From positions 1-49,350 of the forward strand of contig JAFXZT010000087.1 in assembly GCA_017541145.1 (NCBI GenBank): a DNA stretch of 49,350 nucleotides, written 5' to 3'. The DNA is from Bacteroidales bacterium. GTDB taxonomy: Bacteria > Bacteroidota > Bacteroidia > Bacteroidales > UBA3824. Under the pieces are notes generated by a model. That model was not told the origin of the DNA and did no database searches. It saw nothing but the letters and a program-made list of their open reading frames with translations. The position numbers and the translations under genes were made by a program. Positions 33,808 to 41,755 of this stretch are shown in pieces (the first letter of the stretch is position 1; the number at the start of each line of letters is the position of its first letter).

Positions 33808-33865
33808 TGTTATTTTGATTGCCCAAATTAATTCAAAAAACTTATATCTCCAAATTTTTTTTGAA

Positions 33866-34636
33866 TTATTTTTTCCAAGGTTGCAAAATTGTTGAATTTG
33901 GTGAGCCTGAGTATTTTTTCGTCGGCGGATTTAGCAAAATAGGGTAGCGGCTTTTGTTCATAATAAATGTTGCTACCGAATCCATCCACATAAACGCTGA
34001 TTCCGGTTTCGGGTGTGCTCCGTCGGCATAGCGTTTATATTTCAAATCTTTTGACGGGAAATATCTTTTGTAACCTACATTGTTGATAATCATCTCGTTG
34101 ATTCCGGTGTCGTCTTTCCAGTTAGGAGGTCCTACCCAAATAAACGGGATGTCACCGATTTGCTCCAAGATATGATGAACATACGGCGTTCTTATTTTTA
34201 TTATATCTCTCACAAACAGTTCGTTAGCACCAAGAATAAGAATGATGTAAGTCGGCTGCTCTTTTTTGATAAAATAAGCAAGAGTGTCTGTAGTTCCATA
34301 CCATTCGGTTTGAGAACTGTACCAAATTACGGATGCCATTTCGTGACCGTTTTCTTTGCAGTAATCCCTTAATCTCCAGCGGAATTGCTCAAGCATAGAA
34401 TCGCCGATCAGTAGAATTTTTTGTTTGCTGGAATCTATTCCGACTCGCGGTTTGTATTCCGAAGTATACACCGGTTGAATAAAAATCGGGATTGTGTCGC
34501 CCATTACAAATGTTTGGATGCCGGATTTTTTTATCTCAACATCTCCTACTTGCAATTTGCCGTTCCAAAATGAATAACTTGTTAAAATTGTAAGTGCTGT
34601 TACTAAAATTATTAATATTTTAGATGTTGGTTTCAT
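33866..34636 (-). CDS. SGNH/GDSL-family hydrolase (secreted or anchored)
   Basis: A 256-residue protein with an N-terminal hydrophobic signal/anchor (LIILVTALTILTSYSF). The catalytic blocks are LLIGDSMLEQF with the nucleophile Ser, LILGANELFVR (block III Asn), and DGAHPKPESAF with the Asp/His pair. It is expected to be an esterase, for example on acylated glycans. It lies 19 bases downstream of the alpha/beta-hydrolase gene, so the two are probably co-transcribed. Confidence 0.82.
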   Translation of the reverse strand: MKPTSKILIILVTALTILTSYSFWNGKLQVGDVEIKKSGIQTFVMGDTIPIFIQPVYTSEYKPRVGIDSSKQKILLIGDSMLEQFRWRLRDYCKENGHEMASVIWYSSQTEWYGTTDTLAYFIKKEQPTYIILILGANELFVRDIIKIRTPYVHHILEQIGDIPFIWVGPPNWKDDTGINEMIINNVGYKRYFPSKDLKYKRYADGAHPKPESAFMWMDSVATFIMNKSRYPILLNPPTKKYSGSPNSTILQPWKK

Positions 34637-34655
34637 AATATATTATAAAGTGTGC

Positions 34656-35444
34656 TTAGTTTTTCTTGTTAGAAAACAACCATTCAAAATTACTGTTGTC
34701 TTGGTAAACCTTGTTCCAAATAAAATGTCCTTGACCGTGAAATTCTTTGTAATCAATATTTTTGCCACCGCAATTTTTTATCGCGTTGGTGATATTTCTG
34801 GAACGGATTACTTTTACAGCCTTGTCAACATCACCGTGAAAAGTTCTGATTGGAATATTTTTCAAGTTGCATGCTTGAGCCTCGTCAGCACCGCCGCAAA
34901 TTGGCATTGCTGCTGCAAATTTGTCAGGAAATCGGCTGATTATATCCCAAGTTCCGAATCCGCCCATCGACATCCCCGTAACATAAAGTCTTGAAGTATC
35001 GGCTTTAACATTTGCTACAAGACTGTCCAATAGCTCGTTGGCAGCATTTAAATATTTTGAAATTTCTTTCGGCATTGTATGTTTTGGTAAAGTCCAATCG
35101 GTTTCGCACCATCTGAAATTTTCTGCGCATTGCGGTATAATTACGTAACAAGGAAAATTTTCAGCAAACTCCTGAGTGCCAAATATTTTATCAATCCATG
35201 TTAACTGAGTTTCGTTGTCGTTACCCCTTTCGCCGGCGCCATGCAAAAACAGAATTACCGGAAATTTTTGATTCGGAATCATTTCCAATTCCGGACGGAG
35301 CAAACGGTAAGGCAAATTCGTTCCTTTGGAATCCGTAAACACATCTTTTTCAAACTTTTCGCACAATTCAGGGTTCTTGCTTGGTTGTGCTATTGAGTTG
35401 ATTGTCAGTATAATACCAAGAATTACTGCTATAATTTTTTTCAT
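34656..35444 (-). CDS. Secreted alpha/beta-hydrolase (carboxylesterase-like)
   Basis: A 262-residue secreted serine hydrolase with the signal peptide IIAVILGIILTINSIAQ. The oxyanion region is VILFLHGAGERGNDN, the nucleophile elbow GMSMGGFG, the acid FHGDVDKAV, and the His HGQGHFIW. This resembles the prolyl-oligopeptidase-like or phospholipase/carboxylesterase group often found as carbohydrate esterases in Bacteroidales. The pairing with the SGNH hydrolase supports glycan deacylation, as an inference. Confidence 0.85.
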   Translation of the reverse strand: MKKIIAVILGIILTINSIAQPSKNPELCEKFEKDVFTDSKGTNLPYRLLRPELEMIPNQKFPVILFLHGAGERGNDNETQLTWIDKIFGTQEFAENFPCYVIIPQCAENFRWCETDWTLPKHTMPKEISKYLNAANELLDSLVANVKADTSRLYVTGMSMGGFGTWDIISRFPDKFAAAMPICGGADEAQACNLKNIPIRTFHGDVDKAVKVIRSRNITNAIKNCGGKNIDYKEFHGQGHFIWNKVYQDNSNFEWLFSNKKN

Positions 35445-35579
35445 AATGGTTTGCTATTGATTTTATCTGCAAATATAATATAAATATTGATTTTCTGTGC
35501 ATTTAAATTTTATTTAATAACGCGATTTTATATTGGTATGTTTTTTGATTTTGTGATAGACATCAGCCTAATTTAACAT

Positions 35580-36392
35580 ATGAAATTAATTTTTAAAATA
35601 TTATCTTTTTCAGTTTTGTTGTTGCACACTACAATTGTTTTGGGGCAGACAGTACAACCTAAATTGCTGTCTCAAAAAGAGTTGTCGTATAAGAAAATCT
35701 ATATTGACTTGGATGATGCAATAGTAAATGCCTCTGATGTGTACGTATTGTGCCTTAGTTATTACGGACTTACAGAGGTGCCGGAAGAAGTTTTAAAATT
35801 TAAGAATCTTCAATTATTGTCGCTTGACGGCAACGACATCCAATATTTGCCGGACGGTTTTGAAAAATTAAAATATCTTCAGCATTTGGATCTTGGCGAC
35901 AATCCGCGTTTACAATGCAAACAAGTACTCAAAAAACTGTCAATAATGCCAAATTTAAAAAGCCTTTCGCTTTCTGGATGCCATATTACAAAACTTCCGA
36001 ACGAAGTAGGTTTGCTCAAGACATTACAAGTTTTGGATATTGACAACAATTATATCCCTGAAATACCTATTGCAATTCAAAGTCTCAGACAATTGAGAAC
36101 ATTAAACTTTGCGTTGAACCGACTTCAGACAATACCGCCTGAAATCGGAAACCTTCGCAGTCTGAAAAATCTCAATCTTTCAGAAAACAGGATTCAGAGA
36201 TTGCCGAAAGAAATCGGGAATTTACTTTATCTCGAAGAGCTTAATCTTTCGGACAACAAGATTGAAATTTTACCGTTTTATTTAATAAAACTAAAGAGAC
36301 TCAAGAAGTTGGATTTGCGCCGTAATCATATCCCGAGAACGGAACAAAACCACATAAAAACGATATTTGTGAACACTAAAATCAGGTTCTGA
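35580..36392 (+). CDS. Secreted leucine-rich-repeat protein
   Basis: A 270-residue protein with the signal peptide KILSFSVLLLHTTIVLGQ and about seven leucine-rich repeats of 23 residues from about residue 65 to the end, with the pattern LxxLxLxxNxIxxLPxxIxxL (for example NLKSLSLSGCHITKLP, SLKNLNLSENRIQRLP, YLEELNLSDNKIEILP). No catalytic domain is present. It is probably a periplasmic or surface protein-binding scaffold. It precedes the SiaB/SiaC cluster by 220 bases but has no evident terminator, so read-through into the cluster is possible. Confidence 0.85.
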   Translation: MKLIFKILSFSVLLLHTTIVLGQTVQPKLLSQKELSYKKIYIDLDDAIVNASDVYVLCLSYYGLTEVPEEVLKFKNLQLLSLDGNDIQYLPDGFEKLKYLQHLDLGDNPRLQCKQVLKKLSIMPNLKSLSLSGCHITKLPNEVGLLKTLQVLDIDNNYIPEIPIAIQSLRQLRTLNFALNRLQTIPPEIGNLRSLKNLNLSENRIQRLPKEIGNLLYLEELNLSDNKIEILPFYLIKLKRLKKLDLRRNHIPRTEQNHIKTIFVNTKIRF

Positions 36393-36420
36393 AAAAAAAT
36401 GAAAAAAAATAGTAAAAAAA

Positions 36421-36453
36421 TTTGTACCGTACAATAAATTTTCATTAAATTTG
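36421..36453 (+). promoter_or_regulatory. Promoter candidate for the SiaB/SiaC cluster
   Basis: TTTG (36421-36424) and TAAATTTG (36446-36453) with 21 bases between, slightly longer than the usual 19. It would leave a leader of about 150 bases before the first SiaB gene. The 220-base gap 36393-36612 holds nothing else recognisable. Confidence 0.45.
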
Positions 36454-36612
36454 AGAACATTTTAGAAACAAATTTCACCCAAAATTAAATTCTTGAAATT
36501 CTGATAGTTGTAAATAAAAGTCAGTAATCATAATCAAAAAAAAGATTAATTATAAAAGAATGGTTTGATTATTGATTACGGAATTTAAGAACAAACTTGA
36601 TAATAAATTATT

Positions 36613-37146
36613 ATGGAAAGCGCAAAAGAAACAAAACATCGGACTACAGATAATATAGCGATAAGCTATACAGGAGTATTCGACAACGAAATATTGTCTG
36701 TTTTGGCCAAAGAAATTGAGGGTACGCTTTCTTCAGACGATAAAGTAAACAAGAAAGTATTCAAAATTTTTATCGAGTTGGCGCAGAACATCTCGCTCTA
36801 CAGTCTTGAGAGGGACGTAACCTCGGGAGGCGACGGAATGGGCGTGGGAACGATGATTATCAGAAATTTTGACACATATTACGAGTTTTCTACCGGTAAC
36901 AAAACCACAAAAGAAAACATCATACCCGTAATGGAAAAATGTGATAACATCAATTCGATGTCGAGGGAAAAACTCCGGGAGTACCGCCGATTGCAGCGTA
37001 ATATGCCGGCAGGACAAAAAGGTGGTGGTAATATCGGTTTGATACAAGTAGCTTTAACTGCTTCCAACCCGATAGAATATGCACTTGTAAAATGCGAAGA
37101 TGGAAATTATTTTTACATCGTTAGCGTTAGAATAAACAAAGATTAA
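36613..37146 (+). CDS. SiaB-like protein kinase (copy 1)
   Basis: A 177-residue soluble protein of the SiaB/DUF6272 type with a GHKL-like ATP-binding fold. The N-box is FIELAQNISLY (Glu55, Asn59) and the G-box GGGNIGLIQVALTA (from 137). In Pseudomonas, SiaB phosphorylates SiaC on a threonine. The next gene, 20 bases away, encodes a SiaC-like protein, so kinase and substrate are paired. It is a close paralogue of the gene at 37612. Confidence 0.85.
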   Translation: MESAKETKHRTTDNIAISYTGVFDNEILSVLAKEIEGTLSSDDKVNKKVFKIFIELAQNISLYSLERDVTSGGDGMGVGTMIIRNFDTYYEFSTGNKTTKENIIPVMEKCDNINSMSREKLREYRRLQRNMPAGQKGGGNIGLIQVALTASNPIEYALVKCEDGNYFYIVSVRINKD

Positions 37147-37166
37147 AACTTAAAATATAGGCAGAT

Positions 37167-37550
37167 ATGAATGACATTCATATAAAAGGTGTACACGAAG
37201 CATATTTCGTACCGACTGTAAATTTTGAGGTGGCAACTGGAAAATGCGAAATTGAAGGTGAGTCTTACTTGGAGGAGACTACCAAATTTTACGCACCTCT
37301 TTTGGCTTGGATTAGGGAATATATCGATACTGTAAAAGGACCTTTATATTTCGATTTCAAATTAAGCTATTTTAATACCAGTAGTTCAAAATGTCTTGTT
37401 GACATCTTGGATATGCTAAAAAATTACCAGAAAAAAGGTGGTGAAGTTACTGTCAATTGGTATTATGATGATTCTGATGAAGAATTAGAAGAAATCGAAG
37501 ATTTTATAATGGAGACAGGACTTCAGATTAACAAAATTCCTTTGGAATGA
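37167..37550 (+). CDS. SiaC-like regulatory phosphoprotein (DUF1987), copy 1
   Basis: A 127-residue protein of the SiaC family (PF09345), structurally like an anti-sigma-factor antagonist. It has the family opening HIKGVHEAYFVPTVNF, GESYLEETTKFYAPL, and the key loop LSYFNTSSSKCLVDIL. Thr71 in this loop is near the position of the phosphorylated threonine of Pseudomonas SiaC (Thr68). The C-terminus is acidic (DDSDEELEEIEDF). It would be phosphorylated by the SiaB protein encoded just upstream. Confidence 0.85.
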   Translation: MNDIHIKGVHEAYFVPTVNFEVATGKCEIEGESYLEETTKFYAPLLAWIREYIDTVKGPLYFDFKLSYFNTSSSKCLVDILDMLKNYQKKGGEVTVNWYYDDSDEELEEIEDFIMETGLQINKIPLE

Positions 37551-37557
37551 AATTTTT

Positions 37558-37589
37558 TTTGGTATTTAGAAAAAAAAATACTAAATTTG
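37558..37589 (+). promoter_or_regulatory. Internal promoter of the Sia-like cluster
   Basis: TTTG (37558-37561), 20 bases, TAAATTTG (37582-37589), 22 bases before the second SiaB gene. The second kinase can therefore be expressed separately from the first pair. Confidence 0.65.
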
Positions 37590-37611
37590 CAACAACCAAA
37601 AACTATTATGT

Positions 37612-38184
37612 ATGGAAAAAAGAGACGACAAATACGATTTCAGTCTGTATGAATATCATAACCTGCTTCATCAGAATATATTGGTGTCGTACAAAGGTCC
37701 TATTGATGAGCGTATTATGACGGTAATTGGCGAAAACATAGAGATTGTAACCAATGACGGAAATGATAAAGCAAGGACCAAGATATTCAAAATTTTCATG
37801 GAATTGGCTCAAAATGTTTGGCTCTATAGTGCCGAATCTTGCAAGACAATTTCAGGAAAACAGCTTGGGATGGGTACTTTGGTTATAGGTGAATTTGGTA
37901 ACTACTATACATTTGTAACAGGTAACGTAGTAAAAAACACCGATATCGAGCCTGTAATCGAAAAATGTGAAATCATAAATTCTCTCGACAGGGATTCCCT
38001 TAGAGAGTACAGACGCGAACAGCGAAGACTTGCAAACCAGGGTAAACCAAACTCAGGTAACATCGGTCTTATACAAGTAGCATTAACGGCGGAAAGTCCT
38101 TTGGACATAGAACTTACGCCGGTAAGCGACGAAGAATCTTTCTTCTCTATAGCAGTCAAAATTAAAAAAACTAACTGCAAGTGA
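37612..38184 (+). CDS. SiaB-like protein kinase (copy 2)
   Basis: A 190-residue paralogue of the protein encoded at 36613. The N-box is FMELAQNVWLY (Glu64, Asn68), and the G-box NSGNIGLIQVALTA (from 147) has one glycine fewer than copy 1. An arginine-rich helix precedes the G-box (SLREYRREQRRLANQ), also present in copy 1. It has its own promoter at 37558. The following SiaC-like gene is 88 bases downstream. Confidence 0.85.
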   Translation: MEKRDDKYDFSLYEYHNLLHQNILVSYKGPIDERIMTVIGENIEIVTNDGNDKARTKIFKIFMELAQNVWLYSAESCKTISGKQLGMGTLVIGEFGNYYTFVTGNVVKNTDIEPVIEKCEIINSLDRDSLREYRREQRRLANQGKPNSGNIGLIQVALTAESPLDIELTPVSDEESFFSIAVKIKKTNCK

Positions 38185-38272
38185 TAATTTGGCACAATAT
38201 TAGAGAAGATTTTTTCAGGAATTAGAATTTATAAAAATTATTGGTCAACAAAATATTAATTGAAAGTCGAAT

Positions 38273-38662
38273 ATGGAATTGGAAGACATTGTGATTGAAG
38301 GATCACACAAAAATTTTTTCACTCCTTCAGTGAATTTCAACGCAAAAACAGGTATTTGCGAACTCTCTGGTGAATCTTTTTTGGAAGATACAGCAGAATT
38401 CTATAAACCATTGATTGATTGGCTCGTAGAATATACCGAGAAAATCAAAAAACCTATTGCGTTTATCATAAAGTTAACATATTTCAATACAAGTACATCA
38501 CGTTGTATCTTGGATTTGCTCAACGTTCTCAAAGATTATGAAGACGAAGGCGGCGAAGTAGTTGTTAACTGGCACTACGATGAAAATGACTCCGATATGG
38601 AGGAAGATATCGAAGACTATATGATTGATACCGGATTGAAGATTAATATTATTCCATTTTAA
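38273..38662 (+). CDS. SiaC-like regulatory phosphoprotein (DUF1987), copy 2
   Basis: A 129-residue SiaC-family protein. It has VIEGSHKNFFTPSVNFN, GESFLEDTAEFYKPL and the loop LTYFNTSTSRCILDLL with Thr73 as the candidate phosphosite, then VVVNWHYDENDSDMEEDIEDYM. It differs from copy 1 in surface residues around the loop, which would suit a different partner. Confidence 0.85.
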   Translation: MELEDIVIEGSHKNFFTPSVNFNAKTGICELSGESFLEDTAEFYKPLIDWLVEYTEKIKKPIAFIIKLTYFNTSTSRCILDLLNVLKDYEDEGGEVVVNWHYDENDSDMEEDIEDYMIDTGLKINIIPF

Positions 38663-38746
38663 TCTTTAATTATTTTAACATCAATTATTATAAAGTCATC
38701 ATATAGATGATCATAGCTTTAATTAATTAACACCTAATCAAAACAA

Positions 38747-39133
38747 ATGGAAGATATTCATATTCAGGGTAGTAAGGATGTATATATCCAGCCAACTGTA
38801 GATTTTGAAGTAGCTACGGGAAGATGTTCTATAAGCGGTGAATCCTTTTTGGAAGAAACTGCTAAATTCTATAGCCCTATGGTAGAATGGATAAAAGCTT
38901 ACTCCAGATTCGGAAAGAATATTGATTTTACGTTTAGTTTAACATATTTCAATACAAGTACATCCAAATGGATACTCACAATCCTTGCTGAGCTTAAAAA
39001 GCTTGAAGGTCAAGGTGTTGCAGTAAACGTAGTTTGGCATTACCATGAAGACGACGTTGATATGCGTGATGATATCAGCGACTACATGGCTGATACCGGT
39101 TTAAAAATCGATTTGGTACCGTTCAACGAATAA
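38747..39133 (+). CDS. SiaC-like regulatory phosphoprotein (DUF1987), copy 3
   Basis: A 128-residue SiaC-family protein: DIHIQGSKDVYIQPTVDFEVATG, GESFLEETAKFYSP and the loop LTYFNTSTSKWILTIL with candidate Thr70, then VVWHYHEDDVDMRDDISDYM. It is last in the cluster, followed by a terminator at 39172. No dedicated third SiaB gene accompanies it; the tandem SiaB-like protein encoded at 20705 may serve it, which is speculative. Confidence 0.85.
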   Translation: MEDIHIQGSKDVYIQPTVDFEVATGRCSISGESFLEETAKFYSPMVEWIKAYSRFGKNIDFTFSLTYFNTSTSKWILTILAELKKLEGQGVAVNVVWHYHEDDVDMRDDISDYMADTGLKIDLVPFNE

Positions 39134-39171
39134 TAATTCCTTTTCGATATAGACACTGGCCTAAGGCCATT

Positions 39172-39219
39172 GCCAATTTCCTCAATGTTGGCCAAATAAA
39201 GGGGAAATTGGCTTTTTTT
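39172..39219 (+). terminator. Terminator of the Sia-like cluster
   Basis: GCCAATTTCC (39172-39181) pairs with GGAAATTGGC (39203-39212), immediately followed by TTTTTTT. A smaller internal pairing (GGCCT/AGGCC) lies just before. It separates the cluster from nhaD. Confidence 0.85.
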
Positions 39220-39254
39220 ATTTTCTCTTTTCTCAAAAAAAGTTTAATTTAATA

Positions 39255-39284
39255 TTGTTTTTCTCAAAAAAATTGTTAACTTCG
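39255..39284 (+). promoter_or_regulatory. Promoter of nhaD
   Basis: TTG (39255-39257), 19 bases, TAACTTCG (39277-39284), one mismatch from TAnnTTTG. It lies 55 bases before the start codon. Confidence 0.55.
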
Positions 39285-39339
39285 CACTATATTTAACTCA
39301 CTAAAATTAACAAAACATTAAAATCTATTTAAAATAACT

Positions 39340-40713
39340 ATGTTTGTCTTAATGATTATAGTTTTTGTCATTGGCTACGCTTGTATTGCCCTTGAACATA
39401 AACTTAAAATTGATAAAGCTGCCACGGCTCTTATGCTGGGTGCTTTGATGTGGATCCTATTTGTTATAGGAAAGGAAAGTATTCTTAATGATCCTGATAT
39501 TACTAACAAATCTTGGGAAGAATATGTAGCAGCCAATCCCGGTCAAACTCAGGACGAATCTTTTTTTACTAAGTTTATTATTCAGGAACAGAGCTTGCAT
39601 CATCTTGGAGAAACTTCTGAAACGCTTTTCTTCTTGCTTGGTGCAATGACTATTGTCGCAATTATTGATAAGCACAATGGTTTCTCTATTATCACAAATA
39701 AGATTACGACTCGCAGTAAATCCAAACTTATTTGGATGTTGAGTATTCTAACATTTTTTATGTCCGCGGTTTTGGACAATCTCACCACAACTATTGTGAT
39801 GGTGACGCTTTTGAATAAATTGGTGGCTGACAAGCATTTGCGGTGGATTTATGCCGGTATGATTGTTTTGGCTGCCAATTCGGGAGGTGCATGGTCTCCA
39901 ATCGGTGATGTTACTACTATTATGCTTTGGATTGGTGGTTATATCACTGCTGGTAAGGTAATTGCGATGTTGCTATTGCCGTCTTTGGTTTCTATGATTA
40001 TTCCGTTAATTGTTTTGAGTTTCACTTTGAAAGGCGAACTTGAAGTTCCTCAAGCAACCAATACTCTTCCAAATTCTGCTGAATCCGGACTTCAATCATT
40101 CTGTTTGTATTGGGGTATCGCATCGCTTTTGATGGTTCCTGTTCTCAAAACATTCTTGCATTTGCCGCCTTATATGGGTATGATTCTCGTTTTAGGTCTT
40201 TTCTGGCTTATTACGGATATTATTCACCATAAAATTGGTGATCACAAGGAAAATTCTGTAATTCAGATTCTTACAAGTGTTGATACACCAACAATTCTTT
40301 TCTTCCTTGGTATTTTGACCGCTGTTGCAGCATTGCAAACTTCAGGTCATTTGGCTGCGATGTCCGGCGTTCTTGATAGCGCATTCAACAAAAATACTTA
40401 CGGTATCGGTCTTACAATCGGTGTACTTTCATCAATTGTTGATAACGTACCGCTTGTTGCCGGTGCTATGGGTATGTATGATATGGGGTCTACTGTTGAT
40501 TTGGTTCAAGACGGTACATTCTGGCAGTTGCTTGCTTACTGTGCCGGTACTGGTGGTAGTATTCTTATTATTGGTAGTGCTGCCGGTGTAGCTGCTATGG
40601 GTCTTGAGAAAATCGAATTTGTTTGGTATCTTAAACATATCAGCTGGTTGGCTCTTATCGGATATTTAGCTGGTGCACTTTGTTTTTACATCATGCACAC
40701 TTTGTTGGCATAG
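39340..40713 (+). CDS. nhaD: Sodium/proton antiporter NhaD
   Basis: A 457-residue inner-membrane ion transporter with about 12 membrane segments. Typical NhaD segments are IALEHKLKIDKAATALMLGALMW, LFFLLGAMTIVAIIDKHNGF, AVLDNLTTTIVMV, ANSGGAWSPIGDVTTIMLWI and SSIVDNVPLVAGAMGMY, which include the conserved Asp/Asn residues of the ion path. It exports Na+ (or Li+) in exchange for H+. It has its own promoter and terminator and is probably independent of the upstream Sia-like genes. Confidence 0.93.
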   Translation: MFVLMIIVFVIGYACIALEHKLKIDKAATALMLGALMWILFVIGKESILNDPDITNKSWEEYVAANPGQTQDESFFTKFIIQEQSLHHLGETSETLFFLLGAMTIVAIIDKHNGFSIITNKITTRSKSKLIWMLSILTFFMSAVLDNLTTTIVMVTLLNKLVADKHLRWIYAGMIVLAANSGGAWSPIGDVTTIMLWIGGYITAGKVIAMLLLPSLVSMIIPLIVLSFTLKGELEVPQATNTLPNSAESGLQSFCLYWGIASLLMVPVLKTFLHLPPYMGMILVLGLFWLITDIIHHKIGDHKENSVIQILTSVDTPTILFFLGILTAVAALQTSGHLAAMSGVLDSAFNKNTYGIGLTIGVLSSIVDNVPLVAGAMGMYDMGSTVDLVQDGTFWQLLAYCAGTGGSILIIGSAAGVAAMGLEKIEFVWYLKHISWLALIGYLAGALCFYIMHTLLA

Positions 40714-40748
40714 ATACTGTCAAAAAAATAAAAAATTAAACTAAAAAA

Positions 40749-40788
40749 AAAGCTGTTCATTTGTATTTTTAATGAACAGCTTTTTTTA
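40749..40788. terminator. Bidirectional terminator
   Basis: AGCTGTTCATT (40751-40761) pairs perfectly with AATGAACAGCT (40771-40781), flanked by an A-run on the left and a T-run on the right, between the converging nhaD and the unknown gene at 40816. Confidence 0.88.
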
Positions 40789-40815
40789 TGACTTTTTGTT
40801 AATTAAATTAATTTC

Positions 40816-41637
40816 TTAATCAATTTTTGGAGTATTTAGAATTTTTTCTTTGAGTTCGGGCGTGAGAAAATCAATGAGATCGTTGTAAATAAAAATTTTC
40901 ATCGGCATCACTTGAAATTTTTCCGAAGGCGTCCACGTTTTTACATAACGCATAATTGCATTTTCAGCCATTTCCGGCATGTTGAGTTTGATATAATTTC
41001 TTGCCGCCCAAATATGATGTAGGTCTAATGTAATATAATCAGCGTATGATTCGTAAAATTCCAAAGTGGATTTAGTTTCCGCTTTGTTCCACATAAAGTT
41101 TAGCATTACGCTTGCGCCTTGAGCCGTTTCTTTTTGAGATAAATTATCATCATCGCTTCTGAAAAATTTAAATTCGCAATCGGCGTTTTCTTTCGTAATG
41201 ATTGATATTTCAGGAGGATTGTCATCCGTTTCCAAATTATCTAAACGCTTCATTGCATTGTTATACAATTTGTTGTAAGGTCTGATTCCCACAACATCGT
41301 ATTCTCTTCTTTTTTCAGAGATATAATAATCCAGAAATTCTTTTGCACGGCTTATGCTTCCGAGAGTTTTGGCGGCATGTACGTATGCTCTAAGGTGTTG
41401 CACAGTGATTCCCGGTTCGTACCACAAGCCGTCAGAACTTATGGAATGTTCATCAAAATACATCGCGTTTTTCAAGTCGTTGCGATAATAAGCAATTTCG
41501 GCTTTTGCTACATTTTTGAAAACGTCGAGCCCTTGTATTTCGTTTAGATAATCCAAACCTTTATCGGTTTCGCCGCTTCGTATTGCAGAAATTGCTTGTT
41601 TGAAGAAAAAATTTGTTTCTGAATTTGTATTTTCCAC
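40816..41637 (-). CDS. Hypothetical helical (TPR-like) cytoplasmic protein
   Basis: A 273-residue protein without signal peptide or membrane segments. The N-terminal 130 residues are helical and look like TPR-type hairpins (FKQAISAIRSGETDKGLDYLNEI, NVAKAEIAYYRNDLKNAMYFDEH, LRAYVHAAKTLGSISRAKEFLDYY). The C-terminal half has another helical repeat region (YITLDLHHIWAARNYIKLNMPEMAENAIMRY). No family was recognised. It is divergent from asnS, with about 120 bases between. Confidence 0.6.
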   Translation of the reverse strand: MENTNSETNFFFKQAISAIRSGETDKGLDYLNEIQGLDVFKNVAKAEIAYYRNDLKNAMYFDEHSISSDGLWYEPGITVQHLRAYVHAAKTLGSISRAKEFLDYYISEKRREYDVVGIRPYNKLYNNAMKRLDNLETDDNPPEISIITKENADCEFKFFRSDDDNLSQKETAQGASVMLNFMWNKAETKSTLEFYESYADYITLDLHHIWAARNYIKLNMPEMAENAIMRYVKTWTPSEKFQVMPMKIFIYNDLIDFLTPELKEKILNTPKID

Positions 41638-41694
41638 TTTTTGTCAATAAAATTTTTTGCAATATCCGAAAAAATAACCAAAAAAACTAAATTC

Positions 41695-41728
41695 TTTGCT
41701 TAAAATTTACATTAAAATATTATCTTTG
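41695..41728 (+). promoter_or_regulatory. Promoter of asnS
   Basis: TATCTTTG followed by CG (41721-41728), 28 bases before the start codon. TTTG at 41695-41698 is 22 bases upstream, somewhat long for a -33 element. Confidence 0.55.
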
Positions 41729-41755
41729 CGACATTAAAAAAGAGAACAAAATATC

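Noticed and set aside
39340..40713. NhaD as the output of the Sia-like switch
   Set aside because: A strong terminator and a separate promoter lie between the cluster and nhaD, and NhaD is a common stand-alone gene; adjacency alone is not enough.
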